Below are positions 37,336 through 47,816 of a stretch of 64,000 bases of DNA, piece after piece. Source of the DNA: Tubulanus polymorphus (Eukaryota; Nemertea; Palaeonemertea; Tubulaniformes; Tubulanidae); the NCBI RefSeq assembly GCF_964204645.1, contig NC_134028.1, positions 1 to 64,000 on the forward strand, given 5' to 3'. The notes beneath the pieces were generated by a model. That model saw only the letters and a list, made by a program, of their open reading frames with translations, was not told the DNA's origin and searched no databases. Every line of letters starts with the position of its first letter. Position 1 is the first letter of the stretch. Position numbers and translations under genes: made by a program.

Positions 37336-38895
37336 ATGATTCCTGCACTGACACTGACGAAGGCAACCTCGCCGAAATATCTGTCAATGGAGCGATCTAC
37401 TCGAAAGAAGAAACGACCACCAGCTGAGAAGACCAGCAAGGGCGGAGGACGCCCTGAGCGACACCAGCAACCCGGGATGTCGCCGAAAAATTACTATAGA
37501 GCTCTTCAAGTGGCGCACCACCTTGCCCAGTTGAGCTCTGGTCCGAAAGCGATTCGGAGGAAGAAGGACCATCTGAAGATGTTCCTGCGGCCGGCGGCTT
37601 GCACCGAAGCAGTAACGGTGCAGCTGCACGCTGCCGCGGACGTCTGGATGGAGACAGTTTCGAAAGAGCTGACCATCCATTACGCTGCCACATTTGTTCA
37701 GCTAATGGGTGATCCTCTGCCGGACTGTCTATCAGCACAGGATGTCGCCCTGACATGGGCCCGGAGGAATTTCGGCTCCCGTCTGAGCCCCGGAACGATC
37801 CGGCTTTTCAACATCGCGCTGGATTTGCGGTCGAAATTCCGCGGTCAGGCTCTGTCTGACAAACTCAGAAATGTCCTATCTAACCCACCTTCTTCCCCTT
37901 CTCATTTCAGGTCACACCACCAGGAGGCACCCACGGAGCCGAAGATTCGTCCGCCGCCGAGACCGAGCCGGAAGATTCGAAAGCCCGCGACGCCGAGGAC
38001 GCCTGCACCAACCGCAGCCGCGCCCGCCGCGCCCACAGCGCCTCCTTCTTTTTCTGATTCCAGGTCACCGAGAAGCTACGCGGATGTCACCAGGACGCCA
38101 CCAACCAGAATGGCGCCACCACCGAGAAGTCCGATGCCGACGCCGCCGCCGCCACCAAGAAGTCCGACGCCACCGAGAAGTCCGACGCCGCCGCCTCGAA
38201 ACCCGACGCCGCCGCCGCCGCAGAGAACGCCGACCGCACCAACCAGCAGTCCGACGCCGTCTCTCTCTTCTTCTCTTTCCAGCTCTCCGTCTCATTACAG
38301 GTCACCAGGGCGCCTACTGCCAGCGCGAAGTCCGACGCCAACACCGAGACCGATGGCGCCCCAGGAAGTTCGCCGTCATCCGAATACGGGTCGGAAGAAA
38401 CAGGATTGGAGTCTGCCACCAACCCGGCGACCCATTCTGGTGATTGGTGACTCAAATCTGAGTAACATCACATCAAGCCGCCGTCCGGATGACGTCCAGA
38501 TCGAGAGCTTCCCCGGCTGCAAGATAGCTCATCTCGCCGACCTGATCGATGCTGTACCGGAGCGCCGAGATCGCCCGGATACGGTGATCATCAGCGTCGG
38601 AATCAACAACCGCGACAACAACTTCGAAGCGACCGCCAAGAAGACCACACAGCGCCTGATCAACGCCGCAGTCAAGAAGTATCAGCACTCGTTCGTCCAC
38701 TTCGTTCAACTGAACACGACCCGCGAACACCAGCAGTTCGCCCGGAAGTTCAACGAATTCCTCGAGAATAACGACGACGTCACCGCGATACCACCCATCG
38801 ATGATCGACGCTTCAGAGTTGTTGGAGACGGGATCCACTGGAACCGTGGTACAGCTAACACCCTGCTGGACCACTGGCTCAGTGGTTTAAACTAA
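37336..38895 (+). CDS. ORF1, SGNH-hydrolase-domain protein, unit 7
   Basis: 519 aa, identical to the unit 6 product. Confidence 0.88.
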   Translation: MIPALTLTKATSPKYLSMERSTRKKKRPPAEKTSKGGGRPERHQQPGMSPKNYYRALQVAHHLAQLSSGPKAIRRKKDHLKMFLRPAACTEAVTVQLHAAADVWMETVSKELTIHYAATFVQLMGDPLPDCLSAQDVALTWARRNFGSRLSPGTIRLFNIALDLRSKFRGQALSDKLRNVLSNPPSSPSHFRSHHQEAPTEPKIRPPPRPSRKIRKPATPRTPAPTAAAPAAPTAPPSFSDSRSPRSYADVTRTPPTRMAPPPRSPMPTPPPPPRSPTPPRSPTPPPRNPTPPPPQRTPTAPTSSPTPSLSSSLSSSPSHYRSPGRLLPARSPTPTPRPMAPQEVRRHPNTGRKKQDWSLPPTRRPILVIGDSNLSNITSSRRPDDVQIESFPGCKIAHLADLIDAVPERRDRPDTVIISVGINNRDNNFEATAKKTTQRLINAAVKKYQHSFVHFVQLNTTREHQQFARKFNEFLENNDDVTAIPPIDDRRFRVVGDGIHWNRGTANTLLDHWLSGLN

Positions 38896-38922
38896 GTATT
38901 AGTGAGACCAACGGGTCCACTA
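38886..38922 (+). promoter_or_regulatory. -1 frameshift signal, unit 7
   Basis: TTTAAAC, spacer and stem-loop unchanged from unit 1. Confidence 0.75.
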
Positions 38923-41351
38923 TTGGTGAGTTAAATCAACCGGAATTAACCAATGCTTCTCTGATTTCTTCCATTTCCAGGTCCGACGAACACGAAGAAC
39001 CGGCACCAAACCAAGCGCGACGCGATCCGGTCACCGCTCTCGGGAGCCCGGTGGTCAACCTCACACGTTCACTCCGCCTAAGTCCGGCGCAACATCAGCT
39101 ACTCCGAAAGGGCCTCACTTATTGCCCGACTCCAAGAATCGGTTCTGATGCCGCCGCGACCGAGCGCACCAAGGGAGTGTGCCGATTCAACCGGCTAGTG
39201 AAACTCGACCATCACTTCCGAGACAAACCGGACCGCGAGGCTCCGCGTTTCCGTCTGCCCAGCAGTTGGGCTCCGGATGAAATAGAACCAGTAATCGCCG
39301 GGTTCTGCAACGACGCGCACGAATTGGCTCAACAAACCAGGGATACGCGTCGCGTAAATGATAACCTCACTAAACAGGAACGCGAAGCCCTCCAGCAGCT
39401 GCGTGACAACACTAATATTGTCATCAAAGCCGCCGATAAGGGTTCCGCTACGGTTATCATGGACCGCGACGACTACGTCCTCGAAGCCATGCGCCAACTA
39501 GCCGATCTCGAGTATTATCAGCCGCTGCAGCAACCGATCTTCGAACAGACCGGGGAAGAAATTCGCGAAATCATCGAAAATATGGCTCGACGAAAAATCA
39601 TCCCGCTAAAAACCGCCGAATATCTATTACCGCCCGATAATCCGAAACAGAGGCAGTTCTATCTGCTTCCCAAAATCCATAAAGAACGCGAGAAGTGGAC
39701 GGTACCCGATCGCGTACCGCCGGGGAGACCGATCGTCTCCGACTGCGGCTCCGAAACCTACGAAATTTCGGAATGGATCGACTACTATTTGCAGCCGATC
39801 GCCCGCGGTCACCCGTCGTACGTCAAAGATACCAACCACTTTCTAGATATTTTGGCCGGTAAACAATTTAGCGCCGATGCGTTACTCGTCACCATGGACA
39901 TCGATTCGCTCTACACCAACATCCCCCACGAAGAGGGTATCGCCAGCATCCGACAAGCTCTCCGAGATAACCCGAACCCGGGACGCCCGGATGCCGAGCT
40001 GCTGAAACTACTCGAAATCAGCCTGAAGAAAAATGACTTTAACTTTAACGAAAACACATATTTACAGGTAAAAGGTACCGCAATGGGTAAGCGTTTTGCT
40101 CCTTCTTATGCCAATATCTTTGTAGCCGAATGGGAAAAAGAAGGTCTGTCCAGAAGCGAACTCCAACCATCGCTATACGCTCGGTTCATCGACGACATCT
40201 ACATAGTTTGGGAACACGGCCGCGAAACGTTGATGCAATTCATCGACGTCCTACAAACAGTGAGCCGATCCATCAAACTCAAGTTCGAAATCAGCGACAC
40301 CAGCGTCAACTTCCTGGACGTAACCACTTTCAAAGGCCCGCGATTCGAGACAAGTGGCACAGTAGACACCAAAGTCTACTTCAAACCAACCGATTCGCAT
40401 CAATTACTACATCGATCCTCGTTTCACCCTAAACACACATTTTCCGGTATAGTTAAAAGTCAAATTCTCCGGTTCCGGCGCATCTGCAATAACGATTCGG
40501 ACTTACACGCAGCGTCCGGAACCGTCCTTAAAGTACTCAGAGGTCGTGGCTACAAAGACCGCGAACTGCGACACATCAAAAGCCAAGCTCTACGGCACCA
40601 CGCCGAACGAGATCTACGAGAACAACAACGGGCCGACGAACCGCCGAAAAAGCGTTTACCGCTTATCTTACCTCACTCCGAAGCCAACCGAACCCTAGCC
40701 CGTAACATCCGAACCAGATTTACGGAACTGGCTACGGCCACCGGCCGGTCGGACGAGGTAACCACGGTCACCGCCTACACCAAGCACAAGAGTCTCAAAG
40801 ATCTCCTAACTTCGTCGCAGCTCAAACCCACGGAGCCACCCCCTCCCCGAGTCCCCTCTTCACCGCATCGTAACAGAAATACTTCCGTTGTTTCCAATTC
40901 TTCTATTTCCAGGTCTACTCAAAGAACTCCGTCAACCCGACGTCGAGGCACCGAGAAATGCGGAACACCGAGATGTCGTACGTGTCCACTCGTCCGAGAA
41001 ACAACCGTTTGCCGCAGCCACAACAAAATGCACGCGATCCGCAGCACAATTAATTGCGCGACCCGTGAAATTGTATACTGCATCGAATGCACCAAGTGCA
41101 ACATGCTGTACGTCGGCCAAACCGGAATGTCTCTACGAGAACGCGTCACTCATCACGTCTCACGCATCAGAACGAAGAATTCGACTCCAGTCTCGGACCA
41201 CTTCAACCAAGTCGACCACACCCGCGAACACTTTCGGGTGTACGGTCTCCAACACCTACCAGGCTCCACGAGACCGATCCGCGAAGCAGCCGAACAAGAC
41301 TGGATACGACGACTCGACACGAACACGCCCCGAGGCATGAACGTCCCGTAG
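38892..41351 (+). CDS. ORF2, reverse transcriptase/GIY-YIG, unit 7
   Basis: Intact and identical to the unit 6 product (EKCG). Confidence 0.93.
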   Translation, partial: LSISETNGSTIGELNQPELTNASLISSISRSDEHEEPAPNQARRDPVTALGSPVVNLTRSLRLSPAQHQLLRKGLTYCPTPRIGSDAAATERTKGVCRFNRLVKLDHHFRDKPDREAPRFRLPSSWAPDEIEPVIAGFCNDAHELAQQTRDTRRVNDNLTKQEREALQQLRDNTNIVIKAADKGSATVIMDRDDYVLEAMRQLADLEYYQPLQQPIFEQTGEEIREIIENMARRKIIPLKTAEYLLPPDNPKQRQFYLLPKIHKEREKWTVPDRVPPGRPIVSDCGSETYEISEWIDYYLQPIARGHPSYVKDTNHFLDILAGKQFSADALLVTMDIDSLYTNIPHEEGIASIRQALRDNPNPGRPDAELLKLLEISLKKNDFNFNENTYLQVKGTAMGKRFAPSYANIFVAEWEKEGLSRSELQPSLYARFIDDIYIVWEHGRETLMQFIDVLQTVSRSIKLKFEISDTSVNFLDVTTFKGPRFETSGTVDTKVYFKPTDSHQLLHRSSFHPKHTFSGIVKSQILRFRRICNNDSDLHAASGTVLKVLRGRGYKDRELRHIKSQALRHHAERDLREQQRADEPPKKRLPLILPHSEANRTLARNIRTRFTELATATGRSDEVTTVTAYTKHKSLKDLLTSSQLKPTEPPPPRVPSSPHRNRNTSVVSNSSISRSTQRTPSTRRRGTEKCGTPRCRTCPLVRETTVCRSHNKMHAIRSTINCATREIVYCIECTKCNMLYVGQTGMSLRERVTHHVSRIRTKNSTPVSDHFNQVDHTREHFRVYGLQHLPGSTRPIREAAEQDWIRRLDTNTPRGMNVP

Positions 41352-41419
41352 ACCGCCTCACTACAACAATTAACTCTCACTACTTTTTTACAGGGATAAC
41401 CCGCTGCCCGTGCACTAGT

Positions 41420-41472
41420 GGGGTCTCCAAACCTTCGGTTTGGTCCCCTAACCTCTATCTCTAAACCTAACC
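41420..41472 (+). other. 3' hairpin and telomere-like tail, unit 7
   Basis: Same hairpin and tail as in unit 0. Confidence 0.75.
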
Positions 41473-43555
41473 TTAGCCCGTGCCAGGTTTCCCTCGTAAA
41501 TTATCTTAACTGATTAATTATTAATCATCAATCTATTTGCAGAATCATCCTCCGTCGCCTGAAGCAGAAACCCGCTCAGAGACAGAGTACAAAACAAACT
41601 CCAAGATCACAAGCTCCACAGGAATCATCAACCTTTTATCTTTTAATTAGTTCTCTCTGCTTTACTTTGAAAACTCAATCGAAATTCAGTAAGTAAGAAG
41701 ACAGACCAAATATCAGAAACAGTTAGAAAAATAAACAAAAGCGCGATATCGGGAACCGAACCCTAACCGCTAGTACAGACTGGTTGCCTGTCCCAGGACG
41801 GTAGAAACCGGTAACCAGTCCACCGCTATTATCTATTTCGAAAATATGCGTCAGCACTGAGATTATATCATAGAAACACCCGAAAAGTATTAATTAATCT
41901 ATTATAAATTTAGAAAGAAAGGGAATCTAGAATAGGTAAGAATATACTCAATTACTAAAACGGCGCGCCTGATCGGGACTCGAACCCGCGACGCCCCAAT
42001 TAAGCTCCGGAGAATACTCGGGAACCGTACCCGCCGCTCCGAAATTAACCGCTAGTACTGACGGGTTGCCGGTGCCCCGCGTTAGATACCGGTAACCTGT
42101 CCACCGCTCTTATTTATTTTGAAAATATGCGTCGGCACTAAGATTATATCGTAGAAACATCTGAAAAGTACTATTGTATCCGTCAAAGATTCAGAATTAA
42201 AAGGAATCCAGAATAGGTAAAAAACATTTAGAATAGAACTATTCAATTACTAAACGGCGCCTGGTCTGGACTCGAACCCGCGGCACCCTAATTAACCTCC
42301 GTTTAATCTATAACGTTCGGTCGGGGACCTAACCCGCCACGTCCTAATTAACTATTATCGTATCTACGCGCCAACTCTTGGAACATACTCTATATAGATC
42401 CGGGTGTCAAGTTTCAAATTTCTCTAAAACAGACAGTTTATTTTCGGATAACAATTCTAATGAGATCGCTCAAAAGTATTAGTAGCTATATTCAAAAACC
42501 GCACTATAGGTTGTAGAAGTATAAGAAGTTTATAGGATAAATAATAGTCCACGGACATCAATCACTGTTTACGAGTCACTCATAATTAGTGACCGATCGG
42601 CCACCTGCGCCTCTTGACTAATTATCCGACTCAATTCTATACAAAATCGCAGTTACGACGCCTTCAAACTCATCAGTTTTTTTTCAAAGAACACAGCCCA
42701 ATATTCCCGATTCAAAAAGAGTTTTATACCCGCGCTCCGGTCTGAATATATTTGTCACATGTTCAAGTTCACATAGCTTTACTCGATCCTAATAACTCTA
42801 AATAAGCGTAGTTTATCTAATAGAATTATATTTAAGAACGTAGAATTAAAACAGACGTATTAGTAAGACATTTCTATCAAAACTCGTCACCCATAATTAG
42901 GGCTAATTAACCACCCGCGCTCACTCAGTAATTTAGATCTTACGGGTTATAACTTCCTACTAAATCGCCGACGCCGCGCTGTCTAATTCATTCAATTTTC
43001 GGTAGAATACCGCGTAGATATTTCAAAATCCGCTCTTAAAAGCTTTAGAATACGGAGAAAACTTGATTAACTAAGAACCGGATTTCACCATTTACGACTA
43101 TTTAGTATACACGCGTATATCGGAATACGCCTCGGCCGCGCACCGCTAATTAACGCATCTAAACTAATTAGGAATTAAGCAATTTTGAAACTGAACTCGG
43201 ACATATTTCGAACATTCCGGTTCACGTATATTAATAATACATATTCTAGATTTCTCTTTATAGCAAACACTTTGAGTATTTATCAGGTTATATCGAAATA
43301 AACTTTTCAATTCTATATTAGACACGCCGTTCTTTAGATCTTTAGAACTATACATCAAAGCAAACTATTCAACAGCTAGATCAAGGGCCATAATTAGTGC
43401 TGTTTTCTAGTCACTCTGGATCAAAGGCATAATTAGTCAGACCCCTAGTTTGTCTATTAGCTTGATCACAGAAGTACAATTAGTCTAGATCACAAGGTCT
43501 CATATGGTCACTTAACTTCTAACTCAAATACTGTTCACTTGTTGCGCGCTGCGTG
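41473..43555 (+). other. Noncoding upstream region, unit 8 (A2 form)
   Basis: Same as in unit 6. No gene is seen. Confidence 0.7.
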
Positions 43556-43586
43556 TATAAAAACCCGTGTCTAATCCTAGTTCAGC
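43556..43586 (+). promoter_or_regulatory. Core promoter, unit 8
   Basis: TATAAAAA and TTCAGC initiator as in unit 1. Confidence 0.7.
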
Positions 43587-45146
43587 ATGATTCCTGCACT
43601 GACACTGACGAAGGCAACCTCGCCGAAATATCTGTCAATGGAGCGATCTACTCGAAAGAAGAAACGACCACCAGCTGAGAAGACCAGCAAGGGCGGAGGA
43701 CGCCCTGAGCGACACCAGCAACCCGGGATGTCGCCGAAAAATTACTATAGAGCTCTTCAAGTGGCGCACCACCTTGCCCAGTTGAGCTCTGGTCCGAAAG
43801 CGATTCGGAGGAAGAAGGACCATCTGAAGATGTTCCTGCGGCCGGCGGCTTGCACCGAAGCAGTAACGGTGCAGCTGCACGCTGCCGCGGACGTCTGGAT
43901 GGAGACAGTTTCGAAAGAGCTGACCATCCATTACGCTGCCACATTTGTTCAGCTAATGGGTGATCCTCTGCCGGACTGTCTATCAGCACAGGATGTCGCC
44001 CTGACATGGGCCCGGAGGAATTTCGGCTCCCGTCTGAGCCCCGGAACGATCCGGCTTTTCAACATCGCGCTGGATTTGCGGTCGAAATTCCGCGGTCAGG
44101 CTCTGTCTGACAAACTCAGAAATGTCCTATCTAACCCACCTTCTTCCCCTTCTCATTTCAGGTCACACCACCAGGAGGCACCCACGGAGCCGAAGATTCG
44201 TCCGCCGCCGAGACCGAGCCGGAAGATTCGAAAGCCCGCGACGCCGAGGACGCCTGCACCAACCGCAGCCGCGCCCGCCGCGCCCACAGCGCCTCCTTCT
44301 TTTTCTGATTCCAGGTCACCGAGAAGCTACGCGGATGTCACCAGGACGCCACCAACCAGAATGGCGCCACCACCGAGAAGTCCGATGCCGACGCCGCCGC
44401 CGCCACCAAGAAGTCCGACGCCACCGAGAAGTCCGACGCCGCCGCCTCGAAACCCGACGCCGCCGCCGCCGCAGAGAACGCCGACCGCACCAACCAGCAG
44501 TCCGACGCCGTCTCTCTCTTCTTCTCTTTCCAGCTCTCCGTCTCATTACAGGTCACCAGGGCGCCTACTGCCAGCGCGAAGTCCGACGCCAACACCGAGA
44601 CCGATGGCGCCCCAGGAAGTTCGCCGTCATCCGAATACGGGTCGGAAGAAACAGGATTGGAGTCTGCCACCAACCCGGCGACCCATTCTGGTGATTGGTG
44701 ACTCAAATCTGAGTAACATCACATCAAGCCGCCGTCCGGATGACGTCCAGATCGAGAGCTTCCCCGGCTGCAAGATAGCTCATCTCGCCGACCTGATCGA
44801 TGCTGTACCGGAGCGCCGAGATCGCCCGGATACGGTGATCATCAGCGTCGGAATCAACAACCGCGACAACAACTTCGAAGCGACCGCCAAGAAGACCACA
44901 CAGCGCCTGATCAACGCCGCAGTCAAGAAGTATCAGCACTCGTTCGTCCACTTCGTTCAACTGAACACGACCCGCGAACACCAGCAGTTCGCCCGGAAGT
45001 TCAACGAATTCCTCGAGAATAACGACGACGTCACCGCGATACCACCCATCGATGATCGACGCTTCAGAGTTGTTGGAGACGGGATCCACTGGAACCGTGG
45101 TACAGCTAACACCCTGCTGGACCACTGGCTCAGTGGTTTAAACTAA
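43587..45146 (+). CDS. ORF1, SGNH-hydrolase-domain protein, unit 8
   Basis: 519 aa, identical to the products of units 6 and 7. Confidence 0.88.
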   Translation: MIPALTLTKATSPKYLSMERSTRKKKRPPAEKTSKGGGRPERHQQPGMSPKNYYRALQVAHHLAQLSSGPKAIRRKKDHLKMFLRPAACTEAVTVQLHAAADVWMETVSKELTIHYAATFVQLMGDPLPDCLSAQDVALTWARRNFGSRLSPGTIRLFNIALDLRSKFRGQALSDKLRNVLSNPPSSPSHFRSHHQEAPTEPKIRPPPRPSRKIRKPATPRTPAPTAAAPAAPTAPPSFSDSRSPRSYADVTRTPPTRMAPPPRSPMPTPPPPPRSPTPPRSPTPPPRNPTPPPPQRTPTAPTSSPTPSLSSSLSSSPSHYRSPGRLLPARSPTPTPRPMAPQEVRRHPNTGRKKQDWSLPPTRRPILVIGDSNLSNITSSRRPDDVQIESFPGCKIAHLADLIDAVPERRDRPDTVIISVGINNRDNNFEATAKKTTQRLINAAVKKYQHSFVHFVQLNTTREHQQFARKFNEFLENNDDVTAIPPIDDRRFRVVGDGIHWNRGTANTLLDHWLSGLN

Positions 45147-45173
45147 GTATTAGTGAGACCAACGGGTCCACTA
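45137..45173 (+). promoter_or_regulatory. -1 frameshift signal, unit 8
   Basis: TTTAAAC, spacer and stem-loop unchanged from unit 1. Confidence 0.75.
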
Positions 45174-47602
45174 TTGGTGAGTTAAATCAACCGGAATTAA
45201 CCAATGCTTCTCTGATTTCTTCCATTTCCAGGTCCGACGAACACGAAGAACCGGCACCAAACCAAGCGCGACGCGATCCGGTCACCGCTCTCGGGAGCCC
45301 GGTGGTCAACCTCACACGTTCACTCCGCCTAAGTCCGGCGCAACATCAGCTACTCCGAAAGGGCCTCACTTATTGCCCGACTCCAAGAATCGGTTCTGAT
45401 GCCGCCGCGACCGAGCGCACCAAGGGAGTGTGCCGATTCAACCGGCTAGTGAAACTCGACCATCACTTCCGAGACAAACCGGACCGCGAGGCTCCGCGTT
45501 TCCGTCTGCCCAGCAGTTGGGCTCCGGATGAAATAGAACCAGTAATCGCCGGGTTCTGCAACGACGCGCACGAATTGGCTCAACAAACCAGGGATACGCG
45601 TCGCGTAAATGATAACCTCACTAAACAGGAACGCGAAGCCCTCCAGCAGCTGCGTGACAACACTAATATTGTCATCAAAGCCGCCGATAAGGGTTCCGCT
45701 ACGGTTATCATGGACCGCGACGACTACGTCCTCGAAGCCATGCGCCAACTAGCCGATCTCGAGTATTATCAGCCGCTGCAGCAACCGATCTTCGAACAGA
45801 CCGGGGAAGAAATTCGCGAAATCATCGAAAATATGGCTCGACGAAAAATCATCCCGCTAAAAACCGCCGAATATCTATTACCGCCCGATAATCCGAAACA
45901 GAGGCAGTTCTATCTGCTTCCCAAAATCCATAAAGAACGCGAGAAGTGGACGGTACCCGATCGCGTACCGCCGGGGAGACCGATCGTCTCCGACTGCGGC
46001 TCCGAAACCTACGAAATTTCGGAATGGATCGACTACTATTTGCAGCCGATCGCCCGCGGTCACCCGTCGTACGTCAAAGATACCAACCACTTTCTAGATA
46101 TTTTGGCCGGTAAACAATTTAGCGCCGATGCGTTACTCGTCACCATGGACATCGATTCGCTCTACACCAACATCCCCCACGAAGAGGGTATCGCCAGCAT
46201 CCGACAAGCTCTCCGAGATAACCCGAACCCGGGACGCCCGGATGCCGAGCTGCTGAAACTACTCGAAATCAGCCTGAAGAAAAATGACTTTAACTTTAAC
46301 GAAAACACATATTTACAGGTAAAAGGTACCGCAATGGGTAAGCGTTTTGCTCCTTCTTATGCCAATATCTTTGTAGCCGAATGGGAAAAAGAAGGTCTGT
46401 CCAGAAGCGAACTCCAACCATCGCTATACGCTCGGTTCATCGACGACATCTACATAGTTTGGGAACACGGCCGCGAAACGTTGATGCAATTCATCGACGT
46501 CCTACAAACAGTGAGCCGATCCATCAAACTCAAGTTCGAAATCAGCGACACCAGCGTCAACTTCCTGGACGTAACCACTTTCAAAGGCCCGCGATTCGAG
46601 ACAAGTGGCACAGTAGACACCAAAGTCTACTTCAAACCAACCGATTCGCATCAATTACTACATCGATCCTCGTTTCACCCTAAACACACATTTTCCGGTA
46701 TAGTTAAAAGTCAAATTCTCCGGTTCCGGCGCATCTGCAATAACGATTCGGACTTACACGCAGCGTCCGGAACCGTCCTTAAAGTACTCAGAGGTCGTGG
46801 CTACAAAGACCGCGAACTGCGACACATCAAAAGCCAAGCTCTACGGCACCACGCCGAACGAGATCTACGAGAACAACAACGGGCCGACGAACCGCCGAAA
46901 AAGCGTTTACCGCTTATCTTACCTCACTCCGAAGCCAACCGAACCCTAGCCCGTAACATCCGAACCAGATTTACGGAACTGGCTACGGCCACCGGCCGGT
47001 CGGACGAGGTAACCACGGTCACCGCCTACACCAAGCACAAGAGTCTCAAAGATCTCCTAACTTCGTCGCAGCTCAAACCCACGGAGCCACCCCCTCCCCG
47101 AGTCCCCTCTTCACCGCATCGTAACAGAAATACTTCCGTTGTTTCCAATTCTTCTATTTCCAGGTCTACTCAAAGAACTCCGTCAACCCGACGTCGAGGC
47201 ACCGAGAAATGCAGAACACCGAGATGTCGTACGTGTCCACTCGTCCGAGAAACAACCGTTTGCCGCAGCCACAACAAAATGCACGCGATCCGCAGCACAA
47301 TTAATTGCGCGACCCGTGAAATTGTATACTGCATCGAATGCACCAAGTGCAACATGCTGTACGTCGGCCAAACCGGAATGTCTCTACGAGAACGCGTCAC
47401 TCATCACGTCTCACGCATCAGAACGAAGAATTCGACTCCAGTCTCGGACCACTTCAACCAAGTCGACCACACCCGCGAACACTTTCGGGTGTACGGTCTC
47501 CAACACCTACCAGGCTCCACGAGACCGATCCGCGAAGCAGCCGAACAAGACTGGATACGACGACTCGACACGAACACGCCCCGAGGCATGAACGTCCCGT
47601 AG
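45143..47602 (+). CDS. ORF2, reverse transcriptase/GIY-YIG, unit 8
   Basis: Intact; PRIG, VLEAM and WTVPD as in units 5 to 7, but EKCR before the Cys-rich motif. Confidence 0.93.
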   Translation, partial: LSISETNGSTIGELNQPELTNASLISSISRSDEHEEPAPNQARRDPVTALGSPVVNLTRSLRLSPAQHQLLRKGLTYCPTPRIGSDAAATERTKGVCRFNRLVKLDHHFRDKPDREAPRFRLPSSWAPDEIEPVIAGFCNDAHELAQQTRDTRRVNDNLTKQEREALQQLRDNTNIVIKAADKGSATVIMDRDDYVLEAMRQLADLEYYQPLQQPIFEQTGEEIREIIENMARRKIIPLKTAEYLLPPDNPKQRQFYLLPKIHKEREKWTVPDRVPPGRPIVSDCGSETYEISEWIDYYLQPIARGHPSYVKDTNHFLDILAGKQFSADALLVTMDIDSLYTNIPHEEGIASIRQALRDNPNPGRPDAELLKLLEISLKKNDFNFNENTYLQVKGTAMGKRFAPSYANIFVAEWEKEGLSRSELQPSLYARFIDDIYIVWEHGRETLMQFIDVLQTVSRSIKLKFEISDTSVNFLDVTTFKGPRFETSGTVDTKVYFKPTDSHQLLHRSSFHPKHTFSGIVKSQILRFRRICNNDSDLHAASGTVLKVLRGRGYKDRELRHIKSQALRHHAERDLREQQRADEPPKKRLPLILPHSEANRTLARNIRTRFTELATATGRSDEVTTVTAYTKHKSLKDLLTSSQLKPTEPPPPRVPSSPHRNRNTSVVSNSSISRSTQRTPSTRRRGTEKCRTPRCRTCPLVRETTVCRSHNKMHAIRSTINCATREIVYCIECTKCNMLYVGQTGMSLRERVTHHVSRIRTKNSTPVSDHFNQVDHTREHFRVYGLQHLPGSTRPIREAAEQDWIRRLDTNTPRGMNVP

Positions 47603-47670
47603 ACCGCCTCACTACAACAATTAACTCTCACTACTTTTTTACAGGGATAACCCGCTGCCCGTGCACTAGT

Positions 47671-47723
47671 GGGGTCTCCAAACCTTCGGTTTGGTCCCCT
47701 AACCTCTATCTCTAAACCTAACC
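47671..47723 (+). other. 3' hairpin and telomere-like tail, unit 8, joined to telomere
   Basis: Same hairpin; the tail merges with CCCTAA repeats at about 47717-47722, at the same element position as in unit 4. Confidence 0.85.
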
Positions 47724-47816
47724 CTAACCCTAACCCTAACCCTAACCCTAACCCTAACCCTAACCCTAACCCTAACCCTAACCCTAACCCTAACCCTAAC
47801 CCTAACCCTAACCCTA
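47717..47816 (+). repeat. Telomeric repeat tract (CCCTAA)15
   Basis: Fifteen perfect CCCTAA units (47722-47811) plus partial units at each end. It separates a family A 3' end from a 5'-truncated family B element. At the right junction CCCTAC merges with CTACGACGAC of family B, so there are 3-4 nt of shared sequence. Confidence 0.97.

Larger units (their letters stand above)
35222..41472 (+). mobile_element. Family A PLE, unit 7 (subfamily A2, 6251 bp)
   Basis: No difference from unit 6 was seen in either protein or in the noncoding stretches compared. A recent tandem duplication is likely. Confidence 0.93.
41473..47723 (+). mobile_element. Family A PLE, unit 8 (subfamily A2), ends in telomeric repeats
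   Basis: 6251-bp unit whose 3' tail passes into CCCTAA repeats, like unit 4. It differs from units 6 and 7 near the ORF2 3' end (EKCR instead of EKCG), consistent with an exchange breakpoint upstream of that site. Confidence 0.93.
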
